Shown in pieces: positions 1-8,599 of a stretch of 64,000 bases of DNA. A model generated the notes under the pieces. That model searched no databases, was not told where the DNA came from, and saw only the letters and a list, made by a program, of their open reading frames with translations. The stretch comes from Anaerolineae bacterium (GTDB lineage: Bacteria > Chloroflexota > Anaerolineae > Caldilineales > Caldilineaceae). The number at the start of each line of letters is the position of its first letter. Position 1 is the stretch's first letter. The stretch spans positions 62,001 to 126,000 of the forward strand of contig JAUIHI010000002.1 of NCBI GenBank assembly GCA_030432295.1, written 5' to 3'. A program made the position numbers and the translations under genes.

Positions 1-312
1 TTCCACGATGCCGTTTTGCACCACCACCAGTTCCCCGTCCGGGCTGCTGTGGGGGTGGGCATTGCGCTGGGAGGGTGGGCCGTGGGTGGCCCAACGGGTG
101 TGACCGATGCCCAGATGGCCGCTGACCGGTGAATCGACCAGCAACTTTTCCAGCCCGGCCAGTTTGCCCTCTTCCCGCCGAACATTCAGGCTGCCCGCGT
201 CCCACACGGCCAGACCTGCCGAGTCGTAGCCGCGATACTCCAGACGGCGCAGGCTGTCCACAATCACACCAGCCGCATCCCGCGGCCCGATATAGCCAAC
301 AATTCCACACAT
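1..312 (-). CDS. glmS: Glucosamine-fructose-6-phosphate aminotransferase, N-terminal part (cut by window edge)
   Basis: Translating the minus strand from the ATG at 312 gives 104 codons beginning MCGIVGYIG, followed by [10 protein letters not shown] and GHTRWATHG. This is the class II glutamine amidotransferase domain of GlmS, with Cys2 as the N-terminal nucleophile after Met removal. The enzyme makes glucosamine-6-phosphate from fructose-6-phosphate and glutamine for cell-wall and glycan synthesis. The frame is open to base 1, so the rest of the glutaminase domain and the two SIS isomerase domains lie outside the window. A probable glmS ribozyme lies upstream on the same strand. The identification rests on near-invariant motifs. 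Confidence 0.95.
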   Translation of the reverse strand, partial: MCGIVGYIGPRDAAGVIVDSLRRLEYRGYDSAGLAVWDAGSLNVRREEGKLAGLEKLLVDSPVSGHLGIGHTRWATHGPPSQRNAHPHSSPDGELVVVQNGIVE

Positions 313-599
313 TTTGGGATTCTCCTTTGGTGACAAGCAAAAGATAGTGAACAGTGACCTGTGCTCAGTGGGTATTGACACCCAACTGAGGACTGATAAC
401 CGTTTACTGATAGCTGCCAACGCTTGCCGCTTCTGTCCCGGCGCTTGCGCGTCGGTTTTGTACGGCTGCTTTTGCTTGTCAAAGGAGGGAATACAACCGA
501 ACCGCCGTGGCATTCAGAAGAATAGGACGCAGATTCCGCAAATTTACGCAGATGCTATCCGCGTTTATCAGTGTTCATCAGTGGCCTATTTTTTTGAAT

Positions 600-834
600 A
601 GATTTTGGCTGGCTTCGGGTCAGGCCATTGGTCTGGCCTGGGGGCATCCGCTGATCTCTCGATTTTCCCGGAGTGGCTCCGGTTAGTCCGGCGTCGCCGC
701 CGGAAACCCCTTCCTCGTCACCCGGTAGTTAGGAGACTGGGGAACAGGAACTGGGGATTGGGGACGGGATACACCCGCTAACAATTCACCGTTCGCTATT
801 CACCATTCACTATTTCCTGCCGGGCCTTGCGCTC
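600..834 (-). ncRNA. Probable glmS ribozyme (metabolite-activated self-cleaving RNA)
   Basis: On the minus strand, about 290 nt upstream of the glmS start, core pieces of the glmS ribozyme appear in order. A 5' AGCGCAAGG cleavage-site-like segment lies at 833-825. A short helix pairs GGCCCGG (826-820) with CCGGGT (725-720). GTGACGAGGAAGGGGTTT follows at 721-704, and ATCGAGAGATCAGCGGATGCC at 663-643. The known consensus has GCGCC-GGACU, then GACGAGG-GGGGUUU, then AUCGAGA-UUCGGCGGAUG-CUCC. The deviations are GCGCA for GCGCC and AGCGGAUG for GGCGGAUG. About 90 nt of dispersed-repeat-like sequence (727-818) fills the loop of the first helix, and an extra GC hairpin (about 664-703) follows GGGGTTT. 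Ribozyme ends are approximate. Activity cannot be judged from sequence alone. Confidence 0.7.
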
Positions 835-949
835 TTCCCTCTGCATTTTGGTTACTGAATAGGCGTGTACCTCCGCATAAAATTGAACTGCACAACAGGG
901 ACAGTCTAGCCCAGCCAGGACGCTTTCTGCAAACCGGAAGGTCTATCGC

Positions 950-2731
950 TCAGCCCCGCAACGCGTGCCAGAACAGCCCCGGCAGCCGCCACGCCTTCTG
1001 GTCAGCCGTGAAGTAGAAAAGCTGGCGAGCTATCGCTGTGCCCTGGCGGTTGGTGACAAACCAGGGCGGTTTGGGCAGAATGTGCCGCTCGCCGTGGAGG
1101 AGATAGCGGGGGTGCAGATTGTGGGGAAAGGGGGTGAAGTCGCCGTAGACGACACTCTTTTGCGCCCGGTCAAAGAGAAAGGTATTGTGGACCAGCCCGA
1201 TGCCGCTGCCCGCGTCGTCCAGTGTGTGGCCGGGGAAACCGCCCCAAGTGGTCTGGGAGAGCATAAAACCGGACGCAGCCCAGATATTGACGTTGATACT
1301 GCCGTAGCGCAGATCGGCCAATGCCTGCTCAAAGGCGTGGCGATATTCGCGCAGGGTAGCCGGGTGGATGATGAGATTGACGGCCAGTGTGCCCCACAGC
1401 CGTTCGTTGCAGAAGACGACCGCCCGACGCAGGAAGTCCGCGGGATCGTTGCCGGGGAGAAGGGTCTCGGCCAAGGCTGTGCAGAAGAACTCCTCCCGGA
1501 AGGCGGCTTCGTCCGCGGATGGGTCCAGACCGGGAATAAGCACCGGATCGCCGGGACGGTCGCCCAACCGTTCGGCGCGGGGATGGCTGGCCGCCTGCTC
1601 CTTGCGTTCCTCCGCTCCGGGATAGTAGGGGTGGCGGCTGGGCAGTCCACGCAGCACAGCCCGCAGGTGATAGAGCAGTTTGTCGCTCTGCGCCCACTTC
1701 CCAGGCATCACCAGCACTTGGCTGCCCACACAGTTGAAGCCGCAGTTGTTTAGTTTGGATGTGGCAATGTTCTCCGCCTGAAAGCGCAGATCGTCCTCGG
1801 TCCACGGGCCGGGGACAACAATTGTGGGTGTCACATTGCCCAGTTCGCTGCTGATGGGCTTATCCAGCAATGGCTGGTTGGCGGCTTTGCGGGCTGCGCC
1901 TTCTTCGCCAGCGCCGAAGACAATCGCGTCGTGGGTGTGGATGCTGCCGGTCATGTGGATGGCGTCGATGCCCGGATGCTGGACCAGATATTTGCCCACA
2001 TCCGGCCCGCCGTAGACAAAGTCCACAAAGCCGTAGGCGCGCAGGGGCGCGAAAATCTCTTCCAAAATCGGGCCGATGCCGTCGTTGACCGGGTTCATCT
2101 TCATCAGACAGACCGACCCTTCGGCCAGCAATTTGTGGAGCATATCCATCGGCGCGATGCTGCTCACATTGCCCGCGGCCAGCACCAGCGACACTTTGCC
2201 CTGGGGCTGTTTCTGTCGGTAAAAGCCGGCGACAGAATCGGCCAGGGACTGCTGGGTGACGCCCGGCTCCATCCAGACTTCGGCCCGCACACCGCTGATC
2301 AGTAGGTGGTCGTGGGGGTGCAGGGGGAAAACGTTGACGGCCAGTTGTCCACTGCTGGTGATACGGCTGCCTTTGGTCAGGGCGAGTGGGTCTGTGCCCG
2401 CGGCCAGGGCGGTGAGAGTCTCCCGGTAGCGGTCGATGCCCCAGAGCAACGCCCAGGGACCGCCCATCCACAGTTCGCCCAGCCAGGGAGAGTCCAGGGG
2501 CAGGCCCGCCATTTTTGCGCTTGTCTCCATCCACTTCTCGGCCAGCCGCACCACCGCCTCCCGCATCTGGTCCAGGTGGTGGACCTTTTCGCTGATGGGC
2601 AGAAGCGCCCAGTCGTGCTTGCGTTCTTGCAGGCGGCGGATGGCGATGTCGATGACCGCGGGTTCGATGCGCCCCCAGGCAGCGGTTGAGCCGATAACGC
2701 CGTTCTGGATTCCCATGCGGGTGGCTTCCAT
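950..2731 (-). CDS. Aldehyde dehydrogenase superfamily protein, unusually long
   Basis: About 593 residues. A catalytic-Glu-like motif SSELGNVTP and a catalytic-Cys segment NNCGFNCVGSQ occur in the order expected for NAD(P)-dependent aldehyde dehydrogenases. Before them comes a cofactor-fold region with AAGNVSSIAPMDML and a TGS motif in IHMTGSIHTHD. The ATG at 2731 was preferred over upstream in-frame starts because AGGA in GAGGAAAAC sits just before it and the upstream residues look non-coding. The protein is about 100 residues longer than typical ALDHs, and its C-terminus (HALRG) has no obvious extra domain. It is divergent from the polyamine transporter operon, so oxidation of an aminoaldehyde from polyamine breakdown is plausible, but the substrate is not evident. 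Confidence 0.85.
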   Translation of the reverse strand: MEATRMGIQNGVIGSTAAWGRIEPAVIDIAIRRLQERKHDWALLPISEKVHHLDQMREAVVRLAEKWMETSAKMAGLPLDSPWLGELWMGGPWALLWGIDRYRETLTALAAGTDPLALTKGSRITSSGQLAVNVFPLHPHDHLLISGVRAEVWMEPGVTQQSLADSVAGFYRQKQPQGKVSLVLAAGNVSSIAPMDMLHKLLAEGSVCLMKMNPVNDGIGPILEEIFAPLRAYGFVDFVYGGPDVGKYLVQHPGIDAIHMTGSIHTHDAIVFGAGEEGAARKAANQPLLDKPISSELGNVTPTIVVPGPWTEDDLRFQAENIATSKLNNCGFNCVGSQVLVMPGKWAQSDKLLYHLRAVLRGLPSRHPYYPGAEERKEQAASHPRAERLGDRPGDPVLIPGLDPSADEAAFREEFFCTALAETLLPGNDPADFLRRAVVFCNERLWGTLAVNLIIHPATLREYRHAFEQALADLRYGSINVNIWAASGFMLSQTTWGGFPGHTLDDAGSGIGLVHNTFLFDRAQKSVVYGDFTPFPHNLHPRYLLHGERHILPKPPWFVTNRQGTAIARQLFYFTADQKAWRLPGLFWHALRG

Positions 2732-3075
2732 TGTTTTCCTCGGTGGCAGATTGCGAATTGTGGGTTCCCGGTCGTATTCTCCTGCCAGTTTACACAGGCT
2801 AATTGTGGGGGGGTTTCGCGGGGATTGTTTCAATCATACCCGGACGCCCTCAATTGGCAAAGTAGCATTTGGAATCACCACAAATTGCCTGCCAGCATAA
2901 ATGGCAGTACAATTTTCTCGATCCTACAATCCGGCTATCCTCTTGCGTTGTGTGTTCCATCTCCGTGCAGACGCCACCGCAACCCGCCGTAGCAGTTCAG
3001 TCGCCCCCGCCATTACCATCCCGCGGGCAAGCTGTTCTTCATCAATTCTATCCCTATTGCTTCAGGAGTCGCTGA

Positions 3076-4167
3076 ATGGCTGCTACTTTTGATGTTGAAT
3101 TGCGCACAGTCACCAAACACTTTGGCAGCTTTACCGCAGTCAAAGATGTCTCGCTGGGCATCCGTCAGGGGGAATTCTTCTCACTGCTCGGTCCCAGCGG
3201 CTGTGGCAAGACGACAAATCTGCGAATGATCGCAGGCTTTGAGCTGCCCACATCCGGCTCGATTCTGTTGGGCGGCAAAGACGTGAGCCAGCTTCCCCCT
3301 TTCAAGCGCAATGTCAACACAGTTTTTCAAAACTACGCGCTCTTCCCCCACCTCTCCGTCAGCGACAATGTGGCCTTTGGGCTGGAAATGAAGGGCATCG
3401 ACAAAGCGGAGATTGCCAAGCGGGTCAAAGAAACGTTGGAAATGGTGCGTCTGCCCGATTCGGGCAAAAAGAAGCCCAACCAGCTTTCCGGCGGCCAGCG
3501 CCAGCGTATCGCCCTGGCCCGGGCGATTGTCAACCGTCCACAGGTGCTGCTGCTGGACGAACCCCTGGGCGCGCTGGATTTGAAGTTGCGCAAGGCGATG
3601 CAGTTGGAGTTGAAGGAGTTGCAGCGCCAGTTGGCGATCACTTTCGTATTTGTCACCCACGACCAGGAAGAGGCGCTGGTGATGAGCGACCGCATCGGCG
3701 TGATGGATCACGGGGTGCTGCGCCAGGTGGGCACGCCTGCGGCGATATACGACCGGCCCGCGGACCGCTTTGTGGCCGACTTTATCGGCGACACCAACTT
3801 TCTGCCCTGCCGGGTGGTGGATCACCGCAACGGCACGGCCCACGTCCAAGTGGCGGGGCTGACAATGAGCGCGTCCAGCGACCAGACACTGACCGACAAC
3901 AGCAGCGCCTATCTGGCCATCCGCCCGGAAAAGGTGCAGTTATACGGGCCGGATACACCCCACAATCCAAACGAAGAACGCTTTGCCGGGGTGATTGTGG
4001 AGACAGTCTTTATGGGCACAGACACCCGCTATGTGGTGGAACTGGCGGAAGATATACAAATCGTCGTGCGCCAGCAGAATAGGAACATCGCCTCCACCCG
4101 CTTCGCCCTGGGCCAGACGGTGGATGTGGGCTGGGAGACGGTCTTTGCACGGGTGCTGGTTTCGTAA
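3076..4167 (+). CDS. potA: Spermidine/putrescine ABC transporter ATP-binding protein
   Basis: 363 residues. Walker A GPSGCGKT is at residues 39-46, followed by a Q-loop (NTVFQNYALFPHLSV), the ABC signature LSGGQRQR, Walker B LLLDEPLGALD and the H-loop VTHDQEEAL. A C-terminal TOBE-type region is typical of PotA and related CUT1/PotA ATPases. It powers inward transport of polyamines through PotB/PotC. It is the first gene of a four-gene operon, and the gap to potB holds a palindromic repeat. The start follows GGAGTCGCTG. Confidence 0.95.
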   Translation: MAATFDVELRTVTKHFGSFTAVKDVSLGIRQGEFFSLLGPSGCGKTTNLRMIAGFELPTSGSILLGGKDVSQLPPFKRNVNTVFQNYALFPHLSVSDNVAFGLEMKGIDKAEIAKRVKETLEMVRLPDSGKKKPNQLSGGQRQRIALARAIVNRPQVLLLDEPLGALDLKLRKAMQLELKELQRQLAITFVFVTHDQEEALVMSDRIGVMDHGVLRQVGTPAAIYDRPADRFVADFIGDTNFLPCRVVDHRNGTAHVQVAGLTMSASSDQTLTDNSSAYLAIRPEKVQLYGPDTPHNPNEERFAGVIVETVFMGTDTRYVVELAEDIQIVVRQQNRNIASTRFALGQTVDVGWETVFARVLVS

Positions 4168-4173
4168 AAACTG

Positions 4174-4238
4174 AACCACGAAGACACGAAGGCTCAAAGA
4201 TTAGCAGAATTTCCTTCGTGTCTTTGTGCCTTCGTGGT
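4174..4238. repeat. Dispersed palindromic repeat between potA and potB
   Basis: Imperfect inverted repeat: AACCACGAAGACACGAAGG on the left pairs with CCTTCGTG...CCTTCGTGGTT on the right around a short AT-rich loop. It fills most of the gap between potA and potB and could form an mRNA hairpin inside the operon. A short related piece (accacaaaggcacgaag) is seen near 20411. Confidence 0.7.
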
Positions 4239-4261
4239 TTTCTCTTTTGGGAGTACTGCCG

Positions 4262-5131
4262 ATGACACAACGCCGTAAAGCACTGCTCGCCTTTTTGTTG
4301 GGACCGGGCGCGGGCTGGCTGCTGCTCTTCTTTCTACTGCCCGGCGCACTGGTAATTGTCTATAGCATCCTCACCCGCAAGGACGGGGGCGGGGTGGAAT
4401 GGATTGTGGATTTCTCTTCCTATGTGAAGCTGTTCAGCCCCACCGACGGCGCGGTCATCAACGACTTTATGGTCATCTTCGCCCGCTCCCTCTGGTGGGC
4501 CGCGCTGACGTCGTTTGTCTGCCTGCTGATCGGCTACCCGCTGGCCTATTTTATCGCCCTGCAACCAGCCCACGTGCGCAGTACCTATCTCTTTCTGGTC
4601 CTCATCCCCTTCTGGACCAACTTTCTGGTGCGCACCTACGCCTGGAAGTTTATCCTCAACAACAACGGCCTGCTCAACACACTTTTGCAGGATTGGGGTT
4701 TTGAGCGGATCGCGATTATCAACACACCCACGGCGGTGCTGATCGGGCTGGTCTACGGCTCACTCCCCTTTATGGTGCTGCCCCTCTACGCCTCGATTGA
4801 AAAGCTGGATTTTGACCTGGTGGAGGCGGCCCAGGATTTGGGGGCCAACTATCTCAGCGTCTTTCGTCGCATTATTCTGCCCCTTACTGCGCCGGGGATC
4901 GGGGCGGGGATAGTGCTGGTCTTCATCCCCGTCACCGGCCAGTATATTGTGCCCACGATTCTGGGTGGCGGCAAAGTGGCCATGCTGGGCAATTTGCTGG
5001 CCCAGCAATTTGGCCCGGCCCTCAACTGGCCCTTTGGTTCCGCCATTTCGGTGATCTTTATGGTGCTGCTGATGGCGGCGGTGGTCTTCTATCTACGCAG
5101 CGAAAACCGAGACGGGGAGGCGGGTCTATGA
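4262..5131 (+). CDS. potB: Spermidine/putrescine ABC transporter permease
   Basis: About 289 residues with six or so hydrophobic segments. The binding-protein-dependent permease EAA loop is visible as LVEAAQDLGANYLSVFRRIILPLTAPGI, here cited only by its core EAAQDLGAN. The start at 4262 (MTQRRKALLAF) is chosen because the protein then begins with a short basic segment before the first membrane helix. The 12 residues upstream come from the repeat. The stop overlaps the potC start (ATGA), which implies translational coupling. Confidence 0.93.
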   Translation: MTQRRKALLAFLLGPGAGWLLLFFLLPGALVIVYSILTRKDGGGVEWIVDFSSYVKLFSPTDGAVINDFMVIFARSLWWAALTSFVCLLIGYPLAYFIALQPAHVRSTYLFLVLIPFWTNFLVRTYAWKFILNNNGLLNTLLQDWGFERIAIINTPTAVLIGLVYGSLPFMVLPLYASIEKLDFDLVEAAQDLGANYLSVFRRIILPLTAPGIGAGIVLVFIPVTGQYIVPTILGGGKVAMLGNLLAQQFGPALNWPFGSAISVIFMVLLMAAVVFYLRSENRDGEAGL

Positions 5132-6009
5132 ACGAGCGACAACCAGCAGGCAGCGATTTTCTGCGCTGGGGTAAGCGGCTGCTCTGGGCAAATATGATTT
5201 TCTCGTTTCTCTTTCTCTATTTGCCGATTGTGATTCTGGTCGCCTTCTCCTTCAACGATTCCAAGCTGGGCGCGCGTTGGGTCGGCTTCACCACCCAGTG
5301 GTACGTATCGATGGCCCAGAGCGAGGCCATTTTGACGGCGATGGAAAACAGCCTGATTGTCGCCCTCGCCAGCACAATCATCGCCACTATTCTGGGCACA
5401 ATGACGGCGATGGCAATGGAGCGCTTTCGCTTCCCCTTCCAGCGCACCTACGACGGCATCCTCTACCTGCCCGTCATCATCCCGGATATTGTGATGGCTA
5501 TCTCGCTACTCGCCTTTTTCTCTCTACTCCTGGGCGGAGTGAACAATCTGCTGGGGTTGGAAGGCAACGCGGCCCTGCGCCCCGGACTGGTCACGGTCAT
5601 CATCGCGCATGTGGCTTTCAACATCTCCTTTGTGGCGATTGTGGTGCGCACCAGTCTGGGCGAACTGGACCCGGGCCTGGAAGAGGCCGCCCAGGATTTG
5701 GGGGCCAACGAGTGGACGACCTTCCGCCGGGTGACCCTTCCCCTGATTATGCCGGGTATTCTGGGCGGCGCGCTGCTAGCATTCACACTCTCTCTGGATG
5801 ATTTCGTTATTACATTTTTCACCACCGGTCCCGGCGGCACAACCCTGCCCATCGAAGTCTTTGGCCGTATCCGGCGGGCAATCAGCCCGGAAATCAACGC
5901 CATCTCCACGGCAATGCTGCTGGTTTCTATGATTCTGGTTATCGTTTCGCAACTTGTCCAACGCCGCACGGCGGCCCTTTCTTCCAACTCTGTCCAGGAA
6001 ACACAATGA
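5128..6009 (+). CDS. potC: Spermidine/putrescine ABC transporter permease
   Basis: 293 residues, multi-spanning, with the EAA motif EEAAQDLGANEWTTFRRV in the last cytoplasmic loop and the segment FTLSLDDFVITFF that is characteristic of PotC. It forms the heterodimeric channel with PotB. It overlaps potB by four bases at the start and potD by four bases at the end, so the operon is tightly coupled. Confidence 0.94.
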   Translation: MNERQPAGSDFLRWGKRLLWANMIFSFLFLYLPIVILVAFSFNDSKLGARWVGFTTQWYVSMAQSEAILTAMENSLIVALASTIIATILGTMTAMAMERFRFPFQRTYDGILYLPVIIPDIVMAISLLAFFSLLLGGVNNLLGLEGNAALRPGLVTVIIAHVAFNISFVAIVVRTSLGELDPGLEEAAQDLGANEWTTFRRVTLPLIMPGILGGALLAFTLSLDDFVITFFTTGPGGTTLPIEVFGRIRRAISPEINAISTAMLLVSMILVIVSQLVQRRTAALSSNSVQETQ

Positions 6010-7172
6010 CAAAAACCGTTCGCTCCCCTCTCAGTTTGATGATTTTGTCCCTTTCTCTCGTTTTTATTCTGGCCGCGTGTGGTGGCACAGATAATGCACC
6101 CGCGGCATCCAACGGCGAGAGCGCGCCCGCATCGAATTCTGCGCCCGCTACCGATGTTCTGCCCGAATTCTGCGGAGACCCCAGCAAATTGTCCGCAGAA
6201 CTCCATTTCTTCAACTGGGCCGATTATATGGACGAAGATATTATGGCCCAGTTCGAGGAAGCCTGTGGTGTCAAAGTCACCCAGGACATCTATTCCAGCA
6301 ACGAAGACCTGATCGCCAAATTGCAGGCGGGCAATTCGGGCTACGATCTGGTCATCCCCTCGGACTACGCGGTGCAGATTCTCATCAACGCCGGTCTGCT
6401 GCGACCTCTGGATATGGCAAACATCCCGAATGTCGTCAACATCGATCCCAACCTGATGGGGATGTATTACGACCCGGAAAATACCTACAGCATTCCCTAC
6501 CAGTGGGGCACGACGGGCATCGCCTACAATGTGACCGCCTATCCCGACGGTGTAGATAGCTGGGCGGCCCTCTTCGATCCGGCCCAGGTCTGCGAGCAGA
6601 AGGGCTTTGCCTCGATGCTGGACGACGAACGGGAGAGCATCGGCGCCACCCTCAAATATCTGGGCTATTCCTACAACGACACCGACCCGGACCACCAGGC
6701 CCAGGCCCGGGACGTGCTGCTGGCCCAAAAAGAGTGTCTGGCCGGGTACAATTCGGACAACTACAGCCAGACCCTGGCCGGCGAAGAGGTGATGATCGCC
6801 CACGCCTGGAGCGGTGGCACAGCCCTGGCCCACGGCGAAAATGAGAATGTAAAGTTTGTCGTTCCCAAAGAGGGCAGCGCCATCTACATGGAAAATATGA
6901 CCATTCCTGCCGATGCCTCCAATGCCTATACCGCCGAAATCTTCATTAACTATCTGCTCTCCCCGGAGATTGGCGCGCAACTCTCCAATTACATCTACTA
7001 CTTCTCCCCCAATCTGGCATCCCAGCCCCTGCTGGACCCCACCTATCACGCCCTGCTGGAAAGCGGTGGAATGGTAGTGGATGACGAAATCCGCAGCCGC
7101 CTGGAATGGATCAAACGGGACGACCAGTCGATTATCTTCTCCGATACCTGGACTGCGGTGAAGGCCAGATAG
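6006..7172 (+). CDS. potD: Polyamine-binding lipoprotein (extracellular solute-binding protein)
   Basis: 388 residues. It has a lipoprotein signal peptide with lipobox LAAC and lipidated Cys25, then a Ser/Ala/Pro-rich linker. The solute-binding fold begins LHFFNWADYMDEDIMAQFEEACG, cited here by its core FNWADYMDEDI, a hallmark of PotD/PotF proteins. Further family features are YDLVIPSDYAV and PYQWGTTGIAYN. It captures putrescine/spermidine outside the membrane and delivers it to PotBC. Start and stop fit the operon overlap with potC. Confidence 0.94.
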   Translation: MTKTVRSPLSLMILSLSLVFILAACGGTDNAPAASNGESAPASNSAPATDVLPEFCGDPSKLSAELHFFNWADYMDEDIMAQFEEACGVKVTQDIYSSNEDLIAKLQAGNSGYDLVIPSDYAVQILINAGLLRPLDMANIPNVVNIDPNLMGMYYDPENTYSIPYQWGTTGIAYNVTAYPDGVDSWAALFDPAQVCEQKGFASMLDDERESIGATLKYLGYSYNDTDPDHQAQARDVLLAQKECLAGYNSDNYSQTLAGEEVMIAHAWSGGTALAHGENENVKFVVPKEGSAIYMENMTIPADASNAYTAEIFINYLLSPEIGAQLSNYIYYFSPNLASQPLLDPTYHALLESGGMVVDDEIRSRLEWIKRDDQSIIFSDTWTAVKAR

Positions 7173-7180
7173 CGAGAAAA

Positions 7181-7251
7181 GATATTGGGTATTGGCTATT
7201 TTACTGGGACATCGGCGGGACATCCCAACGAAATAGCCAATACCCAATATC
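7181..7251. repeat. Perfect 20-bp-arm inverted repeat after potD
   Basis: Left arm GATATTGGGTATTGGCTATT and right arm AATAGCCAATACCCAATATC are perfect complements separated by about 31 bases. It lies between potD and the amine oxidase and could act as an attenuator or weak terminator. There is no T-tract, so a dispersed palindromic element is equally likely. Confidence 0.75.
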
Positions 7252-7283
7252 GAATACCCACTCCTCTCCACAGGAACCCCTAT

Positions 7284-8588
7284 ATGCCCCAAAGAATTCT
7301 CATCATCGGCGCAGGGATGGCTGGCATCGCCGCCGCGCGTACCCTCCACGACGCGGGCTGCTCCGTCACTGTGCTGGAAGCTCGCGACCGCATGGGCGGG
7401 CGCACCCACACAGACAGCAGTCTGGGCGTAGACATCGATCTGGGCGCGGCCTGGATTCACGGGCCAACAGCCAACCCGCTGGTTCCTCTGGCCCGCCAGC
7501 ACGGGGTGGGCTGGGGTGAGACCGACTTTTTCAACATCCACGGCGGCGCGGTGATGGCCTTCCACGCCGACGGCACGCCCATCGACGAAGCCGCTTATAC
7601 CGAAGGCATCCAGCACTTCCCCGCGGCCTACGCCCACCTGCACAACTCACTCCTCACGGAAAAGCCGGGCGAGCACATCCGCTCCCTGGCCGATCTGCTC
7701 GACTTTGGACTCCCCGGCCAGGAAGGGCTAACCGGCGACGTCGCGGCGGGATTCTACTACACCAGTCGGGTGCGCATCCGCTACGAAGACGCCGCTGATT
7801 TGGACCGGGTGGACTGGCGCATCGGACGAGGGTACACAAAACTGCCCGGCGGCGATCTGCTGGTCTACGACGGAGGCTTTGGACGGCTGGTAGCGGGGAT
7901 GGCAGACGGGCTGGACATCCAGACCGGCGTTGTCGTCGAGCGCATCGCCTACGGCGACGTGGGCGTGAATGTCGCCACCAACCGGGGCGACTTCTCTGCG
8001 GATCGGGCAATTGTCACTGTCCCGCTGGGTGTGCTGAAAGCGGGCGTCATTGATTTTGTCCCCGCCCTGCCAAAGGAAAAACAGACCGCCATCCAGCGCA
8101 TCGGCTACGGCAATTACGAAAAGCTGGCCCTGCGCTTCCCCCGCATCTTCTGGCCCACCGGCCCCCACCGCTTCAATTACCTGAGCGACGCGTACCCGCC
8201 CCTCTATATGGCCTGGCTCAACTACGCGCACTACACGAATGAGCCAGTGTTGGTGGCTTATCACGCCGCGGGGCTGGCCCAGCACATCAACCCCTGGAGC
8301 GACGAAAAGCTGATCGCCGGTGCGTTGGAAACCCTGCGCAAAATGTTCGGCCCCGACATCCCCGACCCGGTATCGCACGTGCGCTCCGGCTGGGAAGCCG
8401 ATCCCTTTAGCCGGGGCAGCTACTCCTTCTCCCAGTTGGGAATGACCGCCGAAGACCGGGCCGCGCTGGCCGCGCCGGTGGGGGATCGGCTCTTCTTTGC
8501 AGGGGAAGCCACCCATCCCCACTACTGGGCGACGGTCCACGGCGCGTATGAGACGGGTGTGCGGGCGGGACGGGAGATTTTGGGGTAG
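7284..8588 (+). CDS. FAD-dependent amine oxidase (polyamine-oxidase-like)
   Basis: About 434 residues. The N-terminal FAD-binding motif reads IIGAGMAGIAAARTL, with LEARDRMGGRTHT just after it and the C-terminal FAD motif FFAGEATHPHYWATVHGAYETG. This is the flavin amine oxidase family, including polyamine oxidases and monoamine oxidases. GAAWIHGP also fits. The start at 7284 (MPQRILIIGAG) places the nucleotide-binding motif at the N-terminus as expected and follows CAGGAACC. Directly downstream of potABCD, it probably oxidises imported polyamines to aminoaldehydes (inference). Confidence 0.92.
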   Translation: MPQRILIIGAGMAGIAAARTLHDAGCSVTVLEARDRMGGRTHTDSSLGVDIDLGAAWIHGPTANPLVPLARQHGVGWGETDFFNIHGGAVMAFHADGTPIDEAAYTEGIQHFPAAYAHLHNSLLTEKPGEHIRSLADLLDFGLPGQEGLTGDVAAGFYYTSRVRIRYEDAADLDRVDWRIGRGYTKLPGGDLLVYDGGFGRLVAGMADGLDIQTGVVVERIAYGDVGVNVATNRGDFSADRAIVTVPLGVLKAGVIDFVPALPKEKQTAIQRIGYGNYEKLALRFPRIFWPTGPHRFNYLSDAYPPLYMAWLNYAHYTNEPVLVAYHAAGLAQHINPWSDEKLIAGALETLRKMFGPDIPDPVSHVRSGWEADPFSRGSYSFSQLGMTAEDRAALAAPVGDRLFFAGEATHPHYWATVHGAYETGVRAGREILG

Positions 8589-8599
8589 CTGGTAGCTGT

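Noticed and set aside
5463-7643. A 726-codon minus-strand open frame across potC, potD and the amine oxidase gene
   Set aside because: It is antisense to three genes with clear family motifs; long antisense frames are expected at this GC content, and its translation resembles no family.
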